A DNA stretch of 64,000 nt. It comes from Mermis nigrescens (taxonomy: Eukaryota > Nematoda > Enoplea > Mermithida > Mermithidae). The stretch's first letter is position 1. The number at the start of each line of letters is the position of its first letter. Shown here piece after piece: positions 36,689 through 48,288 of the stretch. Under the pieces are notes generated by a model, which saw only the letters and a program-made list of their open reading frames with translations, searched no databases and was not told the DNA's origin. Where the stretch lies: NCBI GenBank assembly GCA_036768485.1, contig JAVLUZ010000731.1, forward strand, positions 102,001 to 166,000, written 5' to 3'. A program made the position numbers and the translations under genes.

Positions 36689-37088
36689 ACTACCTTCCGA
36701 ATCTTCAAGATCATGTGAATTGTAAACAAAGATGAGCTGCAGGAAAATAAAATACAAATACGTGGTTGTATACTATAATATATCGTGTACTTTGAAGTAA
36801 TGTAAAAACAGTTTTATTTAATTTGCGTTCTGAGCACAATAGGATTTTGTGACAAGATCTCTTTACATGAGCCCAAAGATAAAACCAGGAAAAAATCTCT
36901 ACTTTTAACACTGAATGTACCATTAAAAACGCTAGAAAACTATCTAGATAATTTTAAATTTTGTCGTATTTTAATTCAATTTTATTTATTTTGTTGAACA
37001 TTTCTTGTTTTTCTCAAGCAAAATCGGTCGTGGTAGACCATCCAGAGAATTAATTTGCTCAATCTTTCACTTTTATAGCACTCAGGGC

Positions 37089-37470
37089 CACACATGGGCA
37101 TAGGGGGTGAGAGGGGAGTATTACTCATCTCTAAGATTTTGAAAAATCAGGTACTGTCAGGCAATTTTGAGAGAACAAAATGTGCTGCACAACAAATTTT
37201 AGCTTAGTGTGAAAAAAGGGCACAAGTTCTGTTCAAAATGATGGAAATCAAAATTTACTGACGCATCGCGCTTGATTGACACATTATTGTATTCATAAGA
37301 TATAGAAATCTAGTTATTATCTAAACTCTATTAAAACGAATAAATATATTACATTGGTATCTTAATACATGTGCAAAAATAACATTGTACCGAAAATAAG
37401 ACCACAATTTAGTGTAGTACTATTCCCGGATTTCACCCCTCCATGGTCAGCTGTACCTTGCCCATGTATG
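37089..37470 (+). mobile_element. hAT-like MITE, 382 bp, exact TSD
   Basis: TIRs CACACATGGGC and CATACATGGGC match at 10 of 11 positions. The flanks CTCAGGGC (37,081-37,088 and 37,471-37,478) are identical. The interior differs from family A, so this is a separate subfamily using the same type of end. Confidence 0.88.
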
Positions 37471-38625
37471 CTCAGGGCCATCTTGGACACAATCAACTGC
37501 ATGTAGCATGTGTTCCAATAAGGTACTGAATAAAAAACGATACACACAGGGTGGTAAAAAAGTGGGAAACTATATTCTGTTTCATTTAGCTTTGGGGTTT
37601 TTGAAAATGTTTAAAGTGCCTACAAACGTGTCTTGAATTAACTTATTAGATATAATATTATACAGTAAATCGCGTTATGCGGAGACAATTGACATTTTCA
37701 AGCGGAATTATTGTACCGAATTTTTAAAGCACTTTCGTAGCCACTTTTATGCGGATATGCGGATTAAATTGAAGTAAATACCTCAAAAGTAAATGAAACG
37801 AACCATAAGTCTGCCGATTTTGCGAGTCACCAATTCAAAGGAATATACAAGGCAAAATATATATAATGCAGAAATCAATTGTGTAAGCATATCGACAACA
37901 ATGATTAAGATCATGGAACGCAAATTGTTTTCAGAAGAGAATTTTTCGCATTGGTTTTTCGCTATATCAACAGCTGATCAAAATATGTAAAATAAACACA
38001 ATCCATAAAAAACGGAAATGTTTTCGATGCTTAGGACTGAATTAAAGTTCTTGTATCTTGCTTTTTGTTCTAAAATGACAAATGATCATGGTTTTCAAGA
38101 GATTTTTCAATTTTCCGATGAGTAATCAATCTGTAAGCCTGAAAACAAAAATTCTCATTTATTTTATAGATATCAGTATAATTTTATGCTGTTGGTCGAT
38201 CATTCTGGACCATCGGCCTTCCTGGACACCGAAATCGTGCACTCTGACAGCGTTGGTCGGCCCTCCTTCTCGTTATACCGAAAGAATGGTACAAAAAGAT
38301 TTTATTGCGCTTCGTAACTTCTGAACCACTTTAGCTATTTGTTTATAATTTCTTCTGTGATGCATAATTATCTTTTATTAATTATTGTTGATATAAACAA
38401 AATCTGGTAAGCAAAGCAGTTTATCCGATCATGCATAATTTTCAATATTAAAATGAAATTTCTGTCAAAAACTGACATTTCCAACTCTAGAAACGAGTAT
38501 AAAACAATTGATTTTCCGTTAACTATTTACTGTGACTACTTTAGAGCTACTGCAAAATGACTAATCCCAATTGATGACGCTGCTAATCTACCCCGGAAAC
38601 CCAGCTGACACTGCGGGGTAGGGAA
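37471..38625. other. Unassigned AT-rich DNA
   Basis: No domain-bearing frame or repeat end recognised. Confidence 0.4.
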
Positions 38626-38890
38626 CATACGTGGGCAGCAAGAAATTTCTGGGGGTGCAAGATTTTTTTGAAGGTCAAAAAATGGCTTTAAAAACGATGG
38701 TATGGTGATAAAAACACCATTTTTCGACGTTTCTCATCAAGCACTATCCATTGGCATCAAAAATTTGCGAAAAAAGCGAAAAAAATTTTCAAAAATTGAA
38801 TTCTGGGGGGGGGGTATTTTGATTTCTGGGGGTATTTTGGTTTTCTGGGGGGGGTGCATACCCCCCCAAACCCCCCCACGCCCAGGTGTG
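38626..38890 (+). mobile_element. MITE family A, best single copy
   Basis: A 265-bp element from CATACGTGGGC to GCCCAGGTGTG. It is flanked by identical GTAGGGAA (38,618-38,625 and 38,891-38,898). It contains runs of 7-9 G, useful for defining the family consensus. Confidence 0.93.
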
Positions 38891-39889
38891 GTAGGGAAGC
38901 TTTTCTATGAAATGAATCAGAAATTTGCGAAAATGAAACGTTCATGATACACATCAAAGACGGTTTGTTGATTTTTTCTTCGCGTTCGGACGTGAACGTG
39001 CTACATCAATCTGAATTTGGATTTGTGACAGCACATTCGAAAGTTGCCGTGCGATATTCTCACAGATATACACAATCCACACTTTGTGAATGGCAGAGGT
39101 GAATCGTGTTTTTTCTATTCAATAATACTGTTGTTTCCGATAAATTATTCACATTTCTGAAAATTGTTAACAGAGAACTAAAAAAACTAGGTACATGTAA
39201 TGTACTTCTCACTTTTACTTTTTGAAAACTCTTTTATTTCTTCCTATAAACAAAAATGCAATATCTAGCACATTTTTCATTTGGTCTGCGTACATGGGCA
39301 GCAGCTTTGCAGCACCAAAACCCTAAGGGTCTGGGTAAAATGACCAGAGTTATATTTTGGGGTCAACTAATCTGCGACTTTTTAAAATTCTCTGGGAGTA
39401 ATTTAAACCTTGAAGGTCATGCAGTGATAATTTAATATATTCGTATGCTGCATACCCAAACATTTCTGAATTCACGCACAAAATAACGTTTTTCGACGTT
39501 TCACCTTCTTGCATCCAATTTTTTGCTCTTATATTCTTGAGTATTAAATTTTCTTAAGTGTTGAAACTAAGTTGTCGAAAATTTGCCCTCATGGCTGTCA
39601 AAAAATTTTCTATATTATATTTAGGTTTTTTCGGTTTTCATTGTGGGTTTTATAAATTCGAATTGTATTTCAGTATCAAAGCTATTTGAAATTTTTAGAA
39701 AAGCCAAAAAATAACTGAATGTATTGTCGACATTCTCAGTTGCATTTAAACCGTGCCTAAGATTTGTGCTCATTCACAACGCCAAAAATCGTACAAGAAT
39801 TGATAATTTCTCATCTGAAAATGAAAACTCGACAGCGCTCTGCCCAAAGGAACATTTTAATCTCACAATTTTGCATTTTCAACTGTTTT
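38891..39889. other. Unassigned AT-rich DNA
   Basis: A MITE-type end (GTACATGGGCAGCAGC) occurs near 39,292, but its partner is not identified. No gene recognised. Confidence 0.4.
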
Positions 39890-40836
39890 GATGATTATCC
39901 ATTCAATCGGATCCGACTTTCGGCTACTTTATGGATCATTGATCGCCACACTTGTCTATCATTGACTGCTTCTTTCAGTTCTTTCAATGACTTTATATGT
40001 CCGTTTTGACTGTATTGAGTCAATGTGTTCTTTGGCGTCCTCTTCTTTGCTTTTCGTTGACTTTTCCTAGCATTATTGATGTTTCTAATGAATTGGCGCC
40101 CATAACATGGCCATTGTTTAGTGATCTTACCCTCTAGCAAGATTTTCGGCTTGACGCGGTTCAAAATTGCCTTGTTGGTTGTCATGGCCGTCCATGGTAT
40201 ACATGACATTCTCCTCCAGCACCATAATTTGAACGCGTCAATTTTCTTTCTATCCGTTTTCCGGATTGTCCAGCTTTTGCAATCATACATTGTTATTAAG
40301 AAAGATAGTCGCATTAACCAATCTGGTCTTTTTGCGATTCTGATATTGTTGCTTTTCCAGATCATTCCCATTCCTAGCATTGCGATTCTACCAAAGTGCA
40401 ATCCATCTCTTGATCTCGGGTCCCCAATTCGCCATTGCAATCGATTTTGGAGCCAAGGAAGATGAAATCTTGGACCGATTCAATTTCTTCATTGTTGATT
40501 TTTAGTTTTGCCGTGCCACTGCTGGCTGTGGTCATGAGTTTCGTTTTCTTGATATTAAGGTAGAATCCCATATGTTCACTTCTTCTTGAACTCGTCGGAT
40601 AAGATAATCCAAGTCCTTTCCACATCCCACAAGCAGGAATGTATCATCTGCGTATTGAAGGTTGTTTATGTTCCTGCCACCAATTTTGACTCCGATTTGT
40701 GATTCATCCAAGTTGCAGCATCTCATTACTATTTTAGCATACAGATTGAGAAAGGCTAGCAATTGGATGCAGCTCTGATGCATGCCTTTCTGGATTTTGA
40801 ACCAATCCATATTTCCGTAAGCCTTCCTGACGTGAC

Positions 40837-41373
40837 CATACCTGGGCGAAGGGGTTTGGGGTATGCACCATACGGGCAGCAAGAAAATTCTGGGGGGTGC
40901 AAGATTTTTTGAAGGTCGAAAAATGGCCTTAAAAATGGTGGTATGGCGATAAAAACATCATTTTTCGACGTTTCTCATCAAGCACTATCCATTGGCATCA
41001 AAAAATTGCGAAAAAAACGAAAAAAATTATCAAAAATTGAATTCTGGGGAAGTATTTTGATTTTGGGGGGGGTATTTTGGTTTCTGGGGGGGGGGGTGCA
41101 TACCCCCCCAAACCCCCCCCCCACGCCCAGGTGTGGTATGCACCCTCTGAGAAACCAAAATACCCCCCCCAGAAATCAAAATACCCCCCCCCCCCCAGAT
41201 TTCAATTTTTGAATTTTTTTTCGTTTTTACCGCAATTTTTTGATGCCAATGGATAGTGCTTGATGAGAAACGTTGAAAAATTGTGTTTTTTTGCCATACC
41301 ACAACTTTTAAGGCCATTTTTTGACCTTTGAAAAATCTTGCAACCCCCAGAACTTTGGTGATACCCACCTATG
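40837..41373 (-). mobile_element. MITE family A inserted in LINE, split by another MITE
   Basis: Outer element on the minus strand, from CATACCTGGGCG (40,837) to CCACCTATG (41,373). It interrupts the LINE RT between AAVR and AYGN codons. The flanking GTCAGGAC / GTCAGGAA words (minus strand) suggest an 8-bp duplication with slight decay. Confidence 0.8.
40869..41135 (+). mobile_element. MITE family A, nested, exact TSD
   Basis: A 267-bp element from CATACGGGCAGC to GCCCAGGTGTG, flanked by GTATGCAC on both sides (40,861-40,868 and 41,136-41,143). It sits inside the older inverted MITE, so the insertion order is LINE, outer MITE, inner MITE. Confidence 0.92.
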
Positions 41374-42377
41374 GTCCTGACTGCTGCTTTCTGGTTTTGG
41401 TAAAGCAATCTTATTAGTTGTTGGATGTGTTCCGAGATGCCAATTTGTTTCACACATTTCCAAAGTTTGTCAGGCTTGATGCTATCAAATGCTTTGCTGT
41501 AGTCAATAAAACACATGTACACACCCTTTTGATATTCTCTTTCGGGTCTTCTCTGTATAATCCAGGGAAGGTTTACGATGTGGTCTCTGGTGCTGCGACC
41601 TTTGCAGAACCCACTTGAACATCCAGCATTTCTTGTTTGACAAGTGTAGCAATACATTGTTGTATGATCTTCAGTAGAATTTTGCTTGCATGAGAAATGA
41701 GGGCAATGGTAAGGTAGTTGGAGCATATTCGTGTGTTGCCTTTTTTGGGAATTTTGACAAATACTGATCTTGTCCAGTCCTTGGGCCACAAATTAGTGTT
41801 CCAAATCTTTTGGCAAGGGTCAGTTAAGATCTTGACTGGTATTGATTTGAGCAATTTAGCTGGTATGCAATTGATACCCGAGGCTTTTCTATTTGGTATT
41901 TGTTTTAAAGCTCATGCAACCTCTTCCTCTAGGATGACGGGTTCTTTGTCATCTTGATGTTCCTGTTCCAATGGGTTGTCTGTTTATTTGCCCGCAAATA
42001 GCTCTGCTGTGCGCTCTTGCCACTTTTGCTTGATTTGCTCCTCTTTGTGTAATAATTCGCTATTTCTGTCATTGATGGTAGCTGCTTTATGCAGTGTTAA
42101 TGGAGCCTTAGTCTGCTTCACCTGGGCAAAGAGTGCATTATTATGACCTTGCAGGTTTGCTTCTTCCAATTTTGCGCATTGGTCATTCCAGAAATGCTCC
42201 TTGTCTTGCCTGGCTTTTCTCCAGAAATTCAGCGTTTAGCTGTCTGAATTTGGCAGTGGCACCCGCAGCTTTAGCTGATCAGCGTTTGTTGGTGATTCTG
42301 ATGATTTTGTCCGAGAGCCTTTTGTGGTCGTTTTGCCGGCTTTTTGAGTGGGAAAATTTTTTCTGCTGTATTCCGCG

Positions 42378-43225
42378 TTATGCATTTGATTTCTTCCCAA
42401 AGTTTGTCCGGATTTTTTTAGTGGTGCTGAGCACTTTAATCCAATTTTTTACTTCAATTGAGTATCGCAGGGGGATGTTGTTCATGTCAAAAGGGCACAT
42501 TTTTGAAGTCCTTTTGCCAATTGTGAAACGGAGTTTTGTTTTTGCAACTAGTAGCTGGCAATCAGAGCCGCAGCCAGCTCCCACGAAAGTTTTCATGGCC
42601 AAAATTGAACTTTTCCAGCATTGTAGGCATAGGAAGTAGTCAATTTGATTGCAGTGCACACCATTTAGAGCCGCCCATGTGTACAAATGGCGTTTTGATT
42701 GTTTGAACCACGTGTTCATGATTGATAGTCAATTTTCTGCACAACATTGGATCAGAAGGTCATCTGCATTGTTATGCTTGCCTAAGCCAAAGTTGCCGAC
42801 CACTGGAAGGTCTTCGCCAGAGCCGACTTTTGCATTGAAATCTCCTGTTATCAAGATGATATCCTTGGTGGAGACTTGGTCGACTGCTTGTTGGAGATTG
42901 GCGTAGAATTTTTTCGATGTCTTCCTCGGTTGTATTTGTTGTGGGTGCATAAGCTTGTGGAACCGTGACTGAGCGAGGTTTCCCATTAATTTATATGGAT
43001 ATTATCCTGTTATTGACAGCATTGAAATTGTGGACCGCTTTGGCAATTGCCGTTGTTGTGATGAAGGCCAATCCGTTTCTTCTGCTGGTTTCATTACCAT
43101 AGTAGAAGATCATATAATCATCACTGCCAGAATATCCATTGTTTGTCCAGTGAATTTTGCTGATTCATTTTCTTTTTAACAATATCAAATCTGCCTGTGT
43201 TCATACTCCAGAAATTCCAAGTGCC
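42378..43225 (-). pseudogene. LINE endonuclease domain
   Basis: Apurinic-type endonuclease. ILITGDFNAKVGSG carries the catalytic Asp/Asn motif, followed by GNFGLGKHN, LYTWAALNG, NQIDYFLC and AGCGSDCQLLVAKTKLRF. The GSD segment is the usual last motif, although the expected His is replaced by Gln (GSDCQ). The enzyme nicks target DNA to start reverse transcription. Frameshifts fall near 42,720 and 42,990. Confidence 0.8.
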
Positions 43226-43230
43226 GATCT

Positions 43231-43927
43231 TGTGAGTTGTTGAGAAATAAAGACTGATTTTTTAACTTGGGACTCCATCAGCAGACTGGCGTTCAGATGG
43301 ATTTATCCTGTCCGTGTTAAATATGACCAAGTTACTCGAATTTTTGTCCTTGTTCTACCCTCGAAGCTTGATATATGTCTTCCGGCCTAGGGGGCCCACC
43401 TTCTGACACAATATTTGAAAGCGTTTGGTTGTGATCCATAAGTATTTTGGCAGTGATAGTGGGGTACTTTGCCATTGCTTTCCCCACCCCTCCCAATTTA
43501 TCCAGGCTTGGGACCAGAGTGTGACAGCTGCCAGTTACACGGCTGGGTCAACTGTTTTACATTGCTTCAAAGTAGGAAATTGACACTTTGAAATGAAAAT
43601 TTTCGACATCGATTCAATTCAAATAAATTCTGTGATCTCAGATTCATTTAAAAGTGCAATAAGAAACCTTTTTCATTGTTTTAAGCTAAAAATCTTAGTA
43701 GTATACCCTGCGTCCCTAGGGGGCAGTGTTATAGCGTTGCAGTGTTATAACATAGGCAGATCTGCTCCCTGACCCAAAATTGAGGTAGCGCCAGGGAGCA
43801 AATGACTGGGTAGGGCCTGCTCAAATCTGCCCAGTGAAAGGTAGTTAGGGTCGAGGGTGGGGGCCTGTCTGGACCTGCCCGCCTAGCAGCAGGGGATGGG
43901 GGTAGGGGGAAATTTTTGAAGAGGAGA
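43231..43927. other. Unassigned DNA between LINE and Polinton module A
   Basis: GC-richer patches occur near 43,740-43,910 (GGGGGCAGTGTTATAGCG and similar). No gene recognised. Confidence 0.4.
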
Positions 43928-44440
43928 ACCAGTACTTGGATCGGGCTGAAATTTTAGGGTAGGATGAATAATCTATTCACAAACTATTACAAAAATTTGG
44001 AGGGAGTACTTACAGTATATCAGCATCAATTAACACTTTTGCGTAACTCATGAACCAATGGTCAGATTTTGTTTAAATTTTCTGGATATGATGTAGTTAT
44101 ATAGTCAAGGCATGCTGTGAACACGATTTAAGCATGTAGTCTACAATATACCAATTTACTTTACACTTTCTCATATAGCACTATATTTCAAGAACTATAG
44201 GGCGGATTTAGCTCAAATTTTCAGAGTAGGGTGAGTATATGTTGCACTTATTGATATAAGCATTAATCTACAGTATGCCGATTATGGTTTACACTCTTTC
44301 AGATATAGTTATAACTGAAGAACCACTGGTATGATTGAGCTGAAACTTTCAGGGTAAGATATATAAATTGTAGCTGCGCTATGTACAAAATTTTAGCGCG
44401 CAACCTACAGCATGCCAATCACACTGGTTTTTCAGATGAT
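43928..44440 (+). repeat. Four diverged ~125-135-bp tandem units
   Basis: Units begin near 43,928, 44,053, 44,187 and 44,316. They share AAGAACCA.TGG, GAGCTGAAATTTTCAGGGTA, CTACAGTATGCCAATCA and TTTACACTTTTTCAGATAT. They lie just outside the Polinton capsid module and may be a terminal or subterminal array of that element (inference). Confidence 0.65.
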
Positions 44441-44683
44441 GATGACAAAGGGATGGATATAAAGTTCGCTATTGAGATTTGTTTTTCATAACTGATAATC
44501 AATTTTAATAAACGTGCCCAAAGTTGTCAGTAAGCCTACTTGGGTAGGGGTAACAACAAATTGGCAGTGTGTGTGTGCTTGTGTGTGTTGGGGGTAGCAG
44601 TCCCTGTGGGAGTCCACAAGCGCCACTGAGGTCCACAAGCACCACCTCCACAAGCGCAACTGTGCTCACTATAGCCTTTTTAG

Positions 44684-45234
44684 TTAGTTAACAAAAGTAG
44701 TCAGCTTTTTTGTCATAAGGACGTAGCAATTATCATTTATGCGCAAATCAATGATTTTGATGGCCTTTGGCCCATCATAAAACAATATATTGTCCGAGTA
44801 TACTTCAATATGGTACAGAACATTTTGAATTTTTTTAACAGCTTCAAGACCGTATTTTGATCTAAAGCTAGCCGTTTTTACGGAACACATCAGCTCTTAT
44901 CTCTTTTCCTAATAAGACTCCCATTTAGAGCTAGTCTCCAGCTTTGCTATTCATGTAACAACAGCTCGAAGTAGTGATATATTATCATTTGATGCAATTT
45001 TAATGTATGCTTCTCTACCCAATTGTGTTTTTTATCTACTATGACTACCTTGAAGATCATATCTTTGTCAAAGCTAAACTCCTTTCTGGACAGTTCTATA
45101 TTTTCAATAATACTAAAAACTTTGTCAGCGTTCAAATACTGATTATGAGTAAATGGGACTAATACAGGGGAGTCAAGGCATGAATGTTTGATTTCTAGTC
45201 CTATTAGACTGTCTGTGGAGTAATGCTTGAGCAT
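44684..45234 (-). pseudogene. Possible polymerase-B N-terminal fragments
   Basis: Two minus-strand frames. The first has LDSPVLVPFTHNQYLNADKV and IIENIELSRKEFSFDKD. The second has GLEAVKKIQNVLYHIEV and GPKAIKIIDL. I read these as pieces of the conserved N-terminal region seen in many invertebrate Polinton polymerase proteins (a judgement from memory of the family, not a search). If right, they are a second polymerase lineage on the strand opposite the main polymerase. Alternatively this is an unrelated gene of the element. Confidence 0.35.
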
Positions 45235-45552
45235 CTTTTGAATAGATCTCTTCTAAATCAGCACAGTCATCAAGGTTTCAAAACCTTAGCCAAAACGTTC
45301 TTGCAATTGAGTTAAACATACAAAGAGAAGTGAATGAGTGTTCGCTCTAATTCAAAGTACTAATCCATTTCTTGAGAAAAACTACATACAACATAATTCT
45401 TATTTATAGACAGCATTATTGCGTCTTGGAGACCCTTAAAGGTATAGGTTGATCTTGGTCGCTTCTATTATTTATTTCAACAGTATTGAATGCTTTTTTT
45501 GAGTACAGGTATGTAATGTGGGCTAATATATGAAATTAATAATATCCATATA

Positions 45553-46150
45553 TTATCCTTGAATATTTACGACTTGCAGAAGCGGCGCAAAAATATTCCT
45601 AACAATTTGAGGTTCAACTATATCACAATCTAAGTAAAAATTGTGCATTCCACCTAGCACATCAGGAGAATGGTGTGCTACTATGGCCAAATCTTGCGCC
45701 ACAGCAAAATTTATGTTGCTGAGCTGACTTTCCAGAAATCTCATCATACATAGTAAATGCTTTGTTAACTTTACACTTTGAATATAAAGTATTAGGTGAC
45801 AGAACTTCTTATCATAATCATACCTTATGCCAAAGTATTGCAAGTATTAAAATTTTTCTATAACGCTAATCGTTTTTATTCCATTAATGATTGTCTTAAT
45901 CAAGTCATCTAAATCTAAATACCTTGCTTGAGGAGTTAACATTTTTTGTTGTTTTTGATTTCATAAAAGTGTATCACATTCTGATCCTCGGCAACATTAT
46001 GCTATGTATTTGCAAGAATTATTTTAAGGAAACCACCTCCCAGTCGCCATTTAATACAATTTGCCTAGGTAGATTGGTAACAATTATGGCAGCAGTATTG
46101 GTTTCCTATGAATAGCTTGGAACTGTTATGTAAAACTGTTTAGAATCCAT
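45553..46150 (-). pseudogene. Polinton A minor capsid protein, broken
   Basis: It starts M-D-S-K-Q-F-Y-I-T two bases after the protease stop (TAA-AC-ATG) and hits an early stop. Further pieces follow, including EGEWEVGL-type sequence and, from 45,843, QYFGIRYDYDKK, QSVKLTKHLLCM, HHSPDVLGGMHNFYLDCDIVEPQIV. These are hallmarks of the penton-like minor capsid protein. The frame ends at 45,553 without the family's C-terminal part. Together with module B it shows where copy B is truncated. Confidence 0.7.
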
Positions 46151-46152
46151 GT

Positions 46153-46577
46153 TTATAATTCTAAGTCATCAAAGTATTTATAAATTTTATCGCTGAACAC
46201 AGATAGAACAATATTTTCGAATGGAATACCTCTAGTCCTGCAAATAATGAAGTAGACACACATATGCCCACAGCTTATTGAGAAAAGTCCTTGTACTTGT
46301 GCATTATTGCATGTATATGCAAGTGTATTATTTGAAATGTAATTCCTTAACTGCTTGAGTGGTATTCGCCCAATGATGTCAAAATAGTAGCAATTCTTCT
46401 TGCTGTGAAAATATATAGCTACCCAGGAGCCAGGTTTGTTGCTTGTGTCAAAGTTTACCACTAGTGCTGCAGGGTATGCTCTTATAGATGGCAAGCAATC
46501 TAAAAGGAAAAACTCCTAAAAATGTATCATTTTTAATATTATTTTTAAGAATTTTTCAATATTTCAATAGTGTTCAT
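46153..46577 (-). pseudogene. Polinton A adenain-like protease, catalytic His lost
   Basis: Homologous to the first 140 residues of the module B ORF at 60,594. The Asp (YYFDIIG), Gln (QVQG) and Cys (SISCGHMC) of the active site are present. The segment that reads KPGSHWVA in module B reads KPGSWVA here, a clean loss of the catalytic His codon. The N-terminal part is frameshifted near 46,500. The gene ends DDLEL then TAA, directly followed by the minor capsid ATG. Confidence 0.75.
46171..46186 (-). promoter_or_regulatory. TATA-like motif before Polinton A minor capsid
   Basis: TTATAAATAC on the minus strand (46,174-46,183) lies 23 nt before the ATG at 46,150. It matches the module B motif CTATAAATAC at nine of ten positions, at the same place inside the protease gene. 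Confidence 0.4.
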
Positions 46578-46579
46578 GT

Positions 46580-47862
46580 TTATGCATTATAATCACGAAT
46601 CGTGTTCTGGTCTCTGTCAATCATTATCAAATTATCAAATTCAGCATACATAATGATTTCTACATTGGTATCATGCAAATTATTGGCAAGTCTTACAGAT
46701 ATGCTTGTTGTTCCTTTCTGCACTAAATCTTAATGCCCACTATCATCTGCTTCAGGTGTCAAATCAAATACAAAATAACAATCAGTCGTTCTTAACTCAT
46801 CTCTGCTAATAAAATTACCTTATTGCCCAATATCAAAAGCATCAAACATTTGATTATATGTTTGCAAGTACCTATCGTGCTTAAATGAAATGTTGAGTGG
46901 GTAAGCAGGATATGTTATGCCACCACTTGTTACTTTTACATCGTTTATACTGAACGGTTTGAAATTAAATGGTGATTTTACTAGATTGCCTCAATAAGCA
47001 CTGCTTTCAACACAAACAAATAATATATGTCTAGGCAGTTGACCAGTAAAGAATGCATAATTGGGCGTTTCTCTAGCAGGATTTGAGATGTGCAAATTAG
47101 TCATAGCTACGCGTCTAATCGGATATTTTGCTGTGTATGAGAGCATTGTTTGCTCGAGTGCTAAATTTACAGTGTCTAATACTTTAACTTTTTGAATAAA
47201 AAATTTCATTTGTGAGACTTTCGAGTCTAAGACAACATCCTTAAAGCACTGCAATAGAAAAGCATCGCTATTTCTATGTAATTCTAAGTGGAAATCGGTG
47301 AAATTAATCAGATGCCTATCTTGCAAGAACATGTCAAAGTGCAGTGGAGCCACAACTTCTACAACGTTTTCATCTTTAAAGATCACAGCTCGCTTTTGAA
47401 TCATGCACCATCTTCTGTGTCAACATTAGTGCCACCATCATGAAAATATAATGCTGCTTGCAAGTATGAATGCTTAGCATCATACCCATAATTCAATTCA
47501 GTTTCAAGGTATGCTCTGTATGCATATTTATCAGAAATGTCAAAACCTAATTTGCCTCCTAAAAAGCATTTTACCTGCTTGAAGAAAGTATTACCAATAA
47601 GGCGCATAGTCGGGTAATGCTGCTCCAGCAGCAACTGTTGGTTTTTTAATTCATAGTGGCATATAAATGTAATTTTTATTCAGCTGTAGATAATAAGGGT
47701 CTGATGGAGTTCTGAATTCATAAGGCCCCTCATTGGTAATTGGATGGGTAGGCTGGATTTCATGCCAAAAGCCTTGCTTTATAAGAACCTGGGTAGGAGG
47801 GACCGTGAAAAGGTCCAATTAGTTTTAGTACTTGAGATAGATTTTATGTCTATGAGCGCCAT
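46580..47862 (-). pseudogene. Polinton A F54H12.2-like capsid protein, decayed
   Basis: It follows module B's 61,214-62,506 from MALIDIKS to the TAA at 46,580. Two longer open parts (47,401-47,634 and 46,991-47,404) carry FFKQVKCFLGG, YRAYLETELNYGYDAKHS, FHDGGTNVDT, LHFDMFLQDRHLINFTDF and YPIRRVAMTNLHISNPARET. Frameshifts and stops break the rest. For role and fold see module B. Confidence 0.8.
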
Positions 47863-48265
47863 TGTGTTTTAGAAAAAGCATCTATCATGCTAGTATTTCT
47901 GGACCTTGGGCGGCTACCAAGACCCTCTCCTTGCTGCTGCTGTAAAGATTTAGAGACCTCATCAAACAATTGAGCAGCTTCCCGCTTTGAATTTTCCTAA
48001 GTAGACTCGAAAAGCGGTTTTCCCCAAGCCAAATCAGATGCTATGTTTGAACCTGCAACTAGAGCGTGCTTTTTGACTCGCTTACCAATAGATTGCAAAA
48101 CAGGGACAGCCATTCTGAAAAGTAAGCAAAAAAATCTGCCAGAGCCAACACCCCACTGGTATGGAATGCCTTTGAACCCTCCAACCCACAGCCAGTTTGG
48201 GCTGCCTGCCCCATGTAGTATTCCAACCAAATGCTTAAATAATCAGGAGTAAATTGTACGTGCAT
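47850..48265 (-). pseudogene. Polinton A pVI-like glycine-rich protein, frameshifted
   Basis: It starts MHVQFTPDY as in module B. The frame shifts in the glycine-rich part, then FKGIPYQWGVGSG, LFRMAVPVLQSIGKRVKKHAL and a stop near 47,998 follow. The tail resumes KREAAQLFDE. The TAG at 47,850 overlaps the capsid gene start by 13 bases. Confidence 0.72.
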
Positions 48266-48288
48266 TTTTGCAATTTTATTTGACTAAA

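Larger units (their letters stand above)
39895..42169 (-). pseudogene. LINE reverse transcriptase and C-terminal region
   Basis: The linker (QIKQKWQERTAELF) is followed by RT motifs: FCKGRSTRDHIVNL, then MCFIDYSKAFDSI (catalytic Asp, about 41,500). After the MITE interruption come YGNMDWFKIQKG and QYADDTFLL (YADD catalytic pair, about 40,665). The tail region has DAFKLWCWRRMSCIPWTA and a final VAESRIRLNG. The block that is normally GVRQGC reads GMHQSC, a damaged active-site segment. Copying of the element RNA is therefore not possible from this copy. Confidence 0.82.
39890..43230 (-). mobile_element. RTE-clade LINE, degenerate, minus strand
   Basis: From right to left on the minus strand come an AP-endonuclease region (from WNFWSMNTGRFDIV at about 43,220), a linker, the reverse transcriptase and a C-terminal region ending HKVAESRIRLNG. 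The word choice in both domains is that of RTE/BovB-type LINEs. It is interrupted by two nested MITEs and several frameshifts, so it is dead. The 3' end lies near 39,890, with no obvious poly-A tail. Confidence 0.85.

Noticed and set aside
40943..41368. Proline/glycine-rich frames (PPPTPRC, GGGILISGG)
   Set aside because: They are translations of the G-runs and C-runs in the nested MITEs. The same frames recur at every family A copy.
41418..42906. Plus-strand frames of 66-168 codons
   Set aside because: They are antisense shadows of the LINE on the minus strand.
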